Assembly (NCBI GenBank): GCA_963662155.1
Contig: OY759270.1
Coordinates: 53,476,374 to 53,540,373 of the forward strand
Source: Lamellibrachia columna
Taxonomy: Eukaryota; Annelida; Polychaeta; Sabellida; Siboglinidae
Direction: 5' to 3'
Length of the DNA: 64,000 nucleotides
Positions 52,801 to 61,800 of this stretch are shown here, one piece after another. The position numbers and the translations under genes are program-made. The notes under the pieces were generated by a model. That model searched no databases. It saw only the letters and a program-made list of their open reading frames with translations, and had not been told where the DNA came from. Position 1 is the first letter of the stretch, and each line of letters opens with the position of its first letter.

Positions 52801-55800
52801 GGCAGCTCTCTTATGGAACCTAAAGGTGGACTTTTTAGAAGACATTTTATATGTGGAAATTAAATTACTTTAATAAAACCACACTTTGTGCATTCACAGG
52901 GTTAACACAGGAATTTGTGGCACTCCACATAACCATTAGTGCCATTTCCTATACATACAGGCAACTTATACATGTCCCAGTCACACCTGACGGGAATCGT
53001 GTTCTTTGTCTCTTGTTGTCATCAGACTGCCACAAACAAGTAGTCTCATGGGATAAGTAGTCTTAAGGGACAAGTGGTCTCATGGGACAATTGGTCTCAT
53101 GGGAAAAGTAGTGTCTTGGGGCAAGTAGTGTCATGGGGCAAGTAGAGTCATGGGGCAAGTAGTGTCATGGGGCAAAAGTAACACATGCTCCAATAGGCCA
53201 ATTTGAATGGTTGAGAAACATTACACTTCATAGATTCATGTTTCACACAACAATACAGAGACATCAGATTTATTGGCAAGAAACAGTAACATTTATTGTT
53301 TAGCAGCAAACCACTGGAAAACAATGGTTGAAAGGTTGTCTCTTCAACCATTTTTGCACTCACAAGGAACTACATGGCATTAATTACATAACGCTGTTGG
53401 CAACATTCATAAGTCCAGTAACACAGTCAACACTGTTTCTCTTTGTTCAATAACATGATATGGCAGAAAGCAAACCTCTAATCTCAATGTGATATAATTA
53501 CAACTGTCTGACTGCAGAACTGCCCCCTAGATGTCACTACTACTTAAAATTAGTAATCAGGTTGATCACCAGGTAGCAGCAGAGGATGTGCTACAAAATG
53601 GACATTTGGAAAACAAAGTTGCAATGTCTTGTTGCAGACATCTGACAAATTAAAGAAATTCCTGCTTTTAGGAGACATCTGCTTTGATTTTGATGATTCA
53701 ATACAACAGATTTGAAAGTATATCCTTCGAGTCAAGATCACATGTTCAATGCAAAGGCGTCAATATCTTCCAATATCATAAACTGAAGCACTTCTGGAAA
53801 ATAGCATAGTGGATTGACACACTGGTGGCATAGAAATGTATATAACACTACGTTTAATCTTCTACCTAAAGTTATAAACTAGTCATAACAACATTTCTGT
53901 GCTTAGATAACAAGCAGTTTACCCAAAAAAAATTATAGCAAATTAGGGTGTTGATTTGTTTAATATCAGGAAACATTTCCTTGCAATGTTTATTTTGTAA
54001 CATATTGGTTTAAAGTTGTGCATGCTTTTTAAGTCTTTGTTACATCAGGATGCAATAGAAACATCCTATGCTAACATATATCATATGCTAGTCACATTCA
54101 ATATTGCATGCTGTTCTAAATGTTAATTTAACTTTTGGATTTAACTACTGACCTACAATTAAGGGTTATTACACTACAAAATAAGCATAATCTAAAAATG
54201 TGTATCATATAATTTAAATAACAGAGTTTACTATAAATTACATATAAATTGTTCATAGATGAATAATCTTGCCTGGAAAACTGCAATGCTACCATAAGAC
54301 AGTTTATCCAGATTACTATTATTCCTGTATGTATTTCGAAGCAAAACCCACTCAATCTTCTGCATTTACTTAACACAGTTTCAGAGTTCCATAACTGTAA
54401 CAGGACATCAAAATTCCAAACCAGGGAATAACCGATTGTCTAGATTGTGGATCATTTCACTACTCATTCTTGCCATAAACTGTGTCACAACTGGTCATTT
54501 CACTACTCATTCTTGCCATAAACTGTGTCACAACTGGTCATTTCACTACTCATTCTTGCCATAAACTGTGTCACAACTGGTCAACGCAGCAAACATTGCA
54601 TGCAACACAAACAAAAAACCTCACCTACTGCAGTGACAACAAAACTACACATTTACAAATGTATAACGACCAGCTTAACCACACACAGCAAGTGTTCTGT
54701 GTTATAGTTATCTATGAAGGTGAAGCGCATGATCAGGAAGTAAATGATAGATGTGCATGAGACATGCTTAGCTGGTGGAGAGTGGGTGAGATCTACTTGG
54801 CTGGTGGAGAGTGGATGAGACCTACTTGGCTAGTGGAGAGTGGATGAGACCTACTTGACTGGTGGAGAGTGGATGAGATCTACTTGACTGGTGGAGAGTG
54901 GATGAGACCTACTTGACTGGTGGAGAGTGGATGAGACCTACTTGACTGGTGGAGAGTGGATGAGACCTACTTGACTGGTGGAGAGTGGATGAGACCTACT
55001 TGAAAGGTGTAGAGTGGATGAGACCTACTTGACTGGTGGAGAGTGGATGAAACCTACTTGGCTGGTGGAGAGTGGATGAGACCTATTTGGCTGGTGGATA
55101 GTGGATGAGATCTACTTGGCTAGTGGAGGGCAGATGAGACCTACTTGGCTAGTGGAGAGTGGATGAGACCTACTTGACTGGTGGGAAGTGGATGAGACCT
55201 ACTTGGCTGGTTGAAAGTGGATGAGACCTATTTGGCTGGTGGAGAGTGGATGAGACCTACCTGGCTGGTTGAGAGGCGCCAGGGCTCACTGAGAACTTCC
55301 TTGAGGAAGGGAGACTCAACCTCAAGGTACTTGGAGACAACGTAGAGGCAGAACAGGTGGCGGTCGATTCCCTTGCCAGTCATTGCTGTGCGGTAGCCAT
55401 CCTGGTGCACCTCGGCCGCTCCATGCAGGAGACGGATGCACTCCTCCTTCTGAAACAATCTCTCTATGTAGCCTCTCTGTCAACTCTATGTAGCCTCTCT
55501 GTCAACTCTATGTAGCCTCTCTGTCAACTCTATGTAGCCTCTCTGTCAACTCTATGTAGCCTCTCTGTCAACTCTATGTAGCCTCTCTGTCAACTCGTCA
55601 CCCAATCTTCCTTTCCCTAATCTGTCTTTCAGGCAACAAATTTACAGTTACCCCACAAATTAGATAGTTTTTTGTGTAATGTTTAATGTCCAGTCCATGC
55701 CACATTTGAAATGCTTATCGTCTTTTCATATGTTTCATATATAAAACACACCCTGTTCTGTTTCTGCTCTTTTATAAAAAAATATCCTTCATTCTGCATG

Positions 55801-58800
55801 TTCTACCAACCTAGATACTTTTTGTACTCCAACAACTATCTAGTTGCCATTCCAAACCTGGCTTTGAACTAGTTCTCAGTTAGTTTCTAGCATTTAGTTC
55901 ACTTCACTCATTCATCATATCAAAATGTGTTTATCTGCACTTGTACACAATTGTACCCAGTTTGTACACAATTCAGTTTACACACGTTGCCTTTGCCCCA
56001 CAATCTCATCTGCAAGTGCAACTTTCTGAATGAGCTTGCACTGCTTCAATAATACACCTCTCTTCATGGTGAGTTTATTCTGAGTTCGTTTTGAGTTCAC
56101 TGTGAGTTCACTGTGAGTTCATTGTGAGTTCATTGTGAGCTTACTGTCTTTGTCTTGTCCTCCATCGCACGTACAAACGCACATGACTGCTCGGTGCAGG
56201 AGCGCACGGTCTCGGTGCGTCCCTCTCTGTAGAGGCGCGTCATTGATGCCTCATACGTCAGGGAGAACTTCCCAGCATCCTGCAACAAATCAAACAAAAC
56301 ATGAAAAACATTTGAGCCAGCACTGTCCTAAAATTACTTATACCAACTTTACATTATAAATAAAAAATAAATAAAATTGTATTTCCACCACAAAAGAAAA
56401 ATACCATTTATAATTCTGTTAAATAAAAGTGATTTTTAAACTAAATTTTACCGCAGTCGTAAAAATAGATATGCAAAACCTGCGGAAGAATCGAGGCACA
56501 CTCACTCGGTAGTAGGCCAGCTGAAGCGCCATCTGGATGAAGGCATCGGGACTAGTCCTGCACTTCTTCATGAAGCCTTTGCCATAGGCATCGTGCGTCA
56601 GAATGTGCAGGTCTACGTCATTGAGCAGGTCTTGCGCCAACACTAGGCTCTCCTCAATCACTTCCTGACACTAAATGGACACCAATGGTCAACTACACTG
56701 ACCACATACAGTAGTCCCCTACATACTTGAGAATGGACAGCATCAGTCATGTACGTCTACACAACACACACAAGGACTTGGTACAGTAGACCACTACATA
56801 CTCTGGTTATCTAAACACTACAACACATTTTAACATATATTTAATCAGTATATCTAATCATAGCCACAAACTTAGTGTCACATTGTGGGAAGCAATATGA
56901 TAATCATTTTGATGTTATGTAATTATAAAAAAAATTGTGTATTAATTGGTCAAAATAAATATGTCTGTCTGTCTGTCTAAATAATTAATGATAAAAATAA
57001 GTTTCCAAGAAGAATTCCATAGCGAAATTGTTTTCACATATATAACAAATTTATCGATACATATGTAAAGTGGTGGTTTTCTGTCAACATCGGTGCTTCA
57101 AAGATGCAGCAGTGAGAGAGTCTGACCAATCTTACCTCCTGAGGAATCTCCCACTGCAGTTTGATGGGGTTTGGAGGAGACAAAGTCGGCTGACCAACTG
57201 TGTGACCGTCCTCCGTGTATCTACAGGACAGGACAGTGAACACATGATGAATTACAGGACGCCAGGCATTTACTATATAATTATGATGATGGACTTGCAG
57301 ATTGGGTGATCGCCAAGAATGGATGTATCATGCAAAATAGTTAGTTATTTAGCAGGTTTTAGGGAACATCCAAAACTTAGTCTGAAAGAATATATTTTTA
57401 ATGTTATTACTGAATGAAAAAGTTTGAGGTCAATATGATATATATATATATATATAATATATACATACTTGTATATCTATGTACGACATGCACACAAGTA
57501 TTTTTTAAATATGAAGACAGACTCTCAAAACAACAGATAATTCTGGCTTAAAATAAAACTACTGATAACTAAAAACGAAATAAATCATTACACCATCATC
57601 GGCCATGAAAACGAGGGTGTGCTAGAGAGTGGGTGACTTGCAGACTTGGGGCAATTACATTGTAACTAGAATTGAAACGCCAAATCTAATTGTAGAATTG
57701 TAATTGGAATTGTTGTTTTTAGAATTGGTGAAAACGTAATTGGTATTTTCAGTTACTTTTCAATTACATCAAGTAACTTTTTAACTCAAATTATTCTGTA
57801 CAAATGATTGATAAAATATAATATGTTGCATACATCATATTTGTTTGTTGTTATGTACGATGATAATTTTTATGCAGACACTAAATAAAGCTGCTTTAAA
57901 ATACTTATTATTTGTTGGCGTTGAGTGTGTATATAGTTGCCCTGTTCACATTGGCCCAACTGCTAGTTCGATATGTCTGTGAGTTTGTGTGAGTTTATTT
58001 TCCGAACCTGTAATACGTACACACAAAATATACAAAATGAACAGTACAAAGAGGTACTTAGTAATACAGTTTCAGGTCAACAGCAAAGCCATAATGGCTG
58101 TAACCAGTTAGGCAAACACATAGCGAAAAACAATTGCGATTGAATATATATAACTGGTTGCTGTTAACAGAAGGTACTTATACCATTAGAATGACAAATA
58201 TATATAACTGGTTGCTGTTAACAGAAGGTACTTATACCATTAGAATGACAAATATATATAACTGGTTGCTGTTAACAGAAGGTACTTATACCATTAGAAT
58301 GACAAATATATATAACTGGTTGCTGTTAACAGAAGGTACTTATACCATTAGAATGACAAATAATAAATTGTGCAACAAACAGTAATCAGGCTAAATCACA
58401 AATACAGGGAAAATTAGATGAAGTTACCAAATTACAGGTAATACAAATGAATCACAGTAAATAAAAAATGGTAGAAGATATTAATATTAATTTGAATTGT
58501 CATAGCCACTTAAAACAGCTGCCTTTAATGCACATTCAAAACTTTTTTATTAGGTTTATTTTTAATATCATACGAAACTTTGTTCCAGATCAGTGTTCCT
58601 GCCAATCCAGTCTATTGTCAATGTAGAGGCCTAGAAATTTAATACAATGTGTGCATTTAAGACATCGTTAAAACTGTTTATTCCCTTTGGACAGGATGGC
58701 ATCTAGAAAATAACATATATTTTGTCTTAGATACATTTAAAGATAGCTTATTTGCATGAAACCAGTCAGCTAAGACCTCAAGTTCTCTGTTCTTGTCTTT

Positions 58801-61800
58801 GTATAGATCATTAATTAGTTTTCCACTCATGTACACAGTGGTGTCATCTGTTGATATTATAGATAGACCCCTGTGGGACACCATACGTAATATCACGGGG
58901 AAGCAAAGTACTGTTATTACAACTAACATATTGTTTCCTAGTTGTGAGATAGCTTTTAAATCATTTGAGTGGAGGACCCCATCTTGAACTTGATTTCTAT
59001 CCCATAGAAATCAAGTTTATGCAAAAGGATTTGGTGATCTATCATATCAAATGCTTTACTTAGATCAAGGAAAACACGGAGGACTGAATCTTTGTTTTCT
59101 AAAGCGCTTACAACATCAATAATAAGGGATGTTGCGACACTGGTGGTACAGGGTTTCGCGCGCAAACCATATTGATTCTCATTGAACATATAATTTTTCT
59201 GTAGAAAGTCGCAAGTCCTTCTATGTACCACTACTGCACATCTCTGAAGAAGTGGATGGCAAGCGTATAGCTCTATAGTTGGAAAATTAATTTTGGGCTT
59301 TTGATAACTGGAATTTTACAATTGGAATTGGTGTTTTTGGTGTGGATTTGGTATGTGTAATTGGATATAATTTATGCAATGTAATTGATCCCAAATCTGG
59401 TTACTTGCACCAGGCCAGGATTAGACAGCAAGCACGCAAGCGTGGGGGAGGGTAAATACATGAACATTTACCCCTGAATGAACTCGTCGTGCATGGCAGT
59501 CTCCCAAGCGTGGCCCATTATGGGAGCATCAGCCCTGAAGGTCACCAAGCAACATGGCTATTACTCGCATAAGCAGCAAACACAAAGCAGAGAAAACAGT
59601 GCAACTGCACACACATACAATAAGCTGAAAGGAATTGTGGATATTATATTAACACATTACAAAGTAATGGACTAAGTAGCTTTGTAAAAAGCACTATATT
59701 TAAGCAACAAAAGGCATAACACCAGGCTACACTGCTCAACTTTTGTTGCGACTCGTACTTTTCAGCGATAGTGTCAGCAACATTTGTTGGCGTGATTCAA
59801 TTTTTTAATCAGTTCAACAACTGTTGCGTCTGCCAAATCAACACGCAACGCAAGTTTTGTTGAGTTGCAGACCAGCATACATGGCGTGACTGATCCATTT
59901 TTAATTAAATAAACACACCAATCGCAATAAAAGCAATGTACGCCTGGCTTTAGTGGCAAAACTAAAACAAAGAAAAGTAAAGCAAAACGCAACGTGTAAC
60001 ACACGAAAACACAGACTTCAAAAGCAAAATAAATGAGTAGATTGCAGAGAAGAATGAATGCACCTACACAAACCAATGTATGTAGGAATGTAACAAGTGC
60101 AAATAACAGGCTGGAAATACAATGCTGAAATTGTTAGAGCAGTGTTTTTGTATGACAAAGGATATCGTCAGTCTTTCAGAACAGTAAATTTGTTTTACAT
60201 TCAGGAAATGTTGGCAAGACAAATGTCAGGTGATTTTTACAAAACAAACCTTAATTTAATTTAAATTACCAAATGATACATATTTCAGTCTTCAACCAAA
60301 CATCAGATAACTTAAATATCTCTATTTTTATCAATTTAAATAATCAAATAAGCCATAACATTTCCATATTACAAGTGGAAGCCATAACAAAATTGGAAGC
60401 CATAACAAAATTGGAAGCCATAACAAAAATGCTGCTGAGACCGGAAAGAAAACAGGTTGCTATTGGCTACCCAGCAAGCGTGTGCTGAAGCTTTGTTGTA
60501 TTGTGATCACCATTGCTGCATACCCTAAAGAATGAAAATCATAAAATATCGCATGTCTCCACGATTGGGCCATGATTGGTGCATCGCCCCTGGAAGACAA
60601 CGATAAACAGATTCTCAAACAGTGCTCACTAACCACAGAGAATCAACACCACTTACTGCTGGGTTTGGCATACAAAACTTTATATGTGCATAAGTAACAT
60701 CAAAGTTTGATTAAGTTGGCCTTTTTAAAACTCAATATTAATCAATAATTTTATTTTGGCAGTTAGGATGAGCCAACAATGTTGCATTTGAAAACAAGTA
60801 TTGCAAACCCTTTTTTATTTTTATTGTCTTCTAAATAAGATTTTTTCTGAACAACAAACGATACGCAAGATCCAAATCATGCAGTACATTTGTTGTATAT
60901 TTCTGTGGAGGGATGTAAGAAATACACTTGGTACCCTTCTGAAGTTGTTGATGGTTGAGAACAGCCCCTTTGATAGTCACTAACACCTCCATCAGCATAC
61001 TCAAAATATTTTATTCTTCATATGCGATGCACAAAACAAACTAAAACAAAACACAAAAAAGCAGTTCGGTTAGTTGACTTGAGAAGTTGTCCTCATGGTT
61101 GAAGTTGGCATACAGGATGCGAGGAAGTTGCCTTCAGAAAAAACCTGGATGACAAAATGTTATGAAAATACATAAAAAGATTTCCAGTACAGCTACTTTA
61201 TTACACAAGATCTTACACAATATTAATTATTGCAGAAAAAGTCAGGTTATCAATTATCCAAATAAGAAAGTAGTCATACAAATTGTGGTATAACTTACCA
61301 CGAATGCTCAGCGTTGAAACCGATCTACAAAGGGAAATATAAAACATCACTACAGTTGGTAATTTATAAAATTAAAAGTCTACCACACCAATGAAGTGCA
61401 AGATATTTTAAGACTGAAAAAATACTTGAAATGCAATCAAAACATCCTCGGGCCTATTCTACAACGCTGTTCATTGGCCATTACAACACAATCTAGAGAC
61501 GCCACAGTGCGAGAGAAGTGAGAATATGGAAGAGCTGATATACTGTTGATTACAAACAAAAGAGAAGAAGCCTCCATAAGCTGCCTGGAAAGAACCTCTC
61601 AAACAACAAGTGATGTTGCTATCAAAAGAGGAGAAGAAATGAACGCTGGGAAGAACAAAGATAAACTTACACTGCCATTTGAACAGACGACGAATGTGAA
61701 AGACTTGTCAAACCATCGGTCATAGCCCTTCCCATGAAGCATTGCACGCCCAAACGAATCCATCTTTGACGGATCATCCTGGGAGCATATACTATCTCAT

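Larger units (their letters stand above)
45096..55260 (-). other. CPT1 10-kb intron, three satellites
   Basis: The intron is bounded by GTAGGT (55,260) and CCCACAG (45,096). It holds the 46-bp, 22-bp, 32-bp, 17-bp, 43-bp and 29-bp tandem arrays listed separately. Unique stretches at 45,096-45,725, 47,900-48,700, 51,560-52,110 and 53,190-54,440 show no exon. Confidence 0.8.
57221..59471 (-). other. CPT1 intron with LINE and 54-bp repeat
   Basis: 2.25 kb downstream of the proximal alternative exon. It contains a TA run near 57,436, a 54-bp tandem repeat and an RT fragment (both listed). I did not see a third version of the alternative exon. Confidence 0.6.

Noticed and set aside
60524..60589. 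Exon A as a dead duplicate of exon B
   Set aside because: It has the better acceptor tract, a good donor, no stop, the conserved Asp and the family-typical length, so decay is not indicated.
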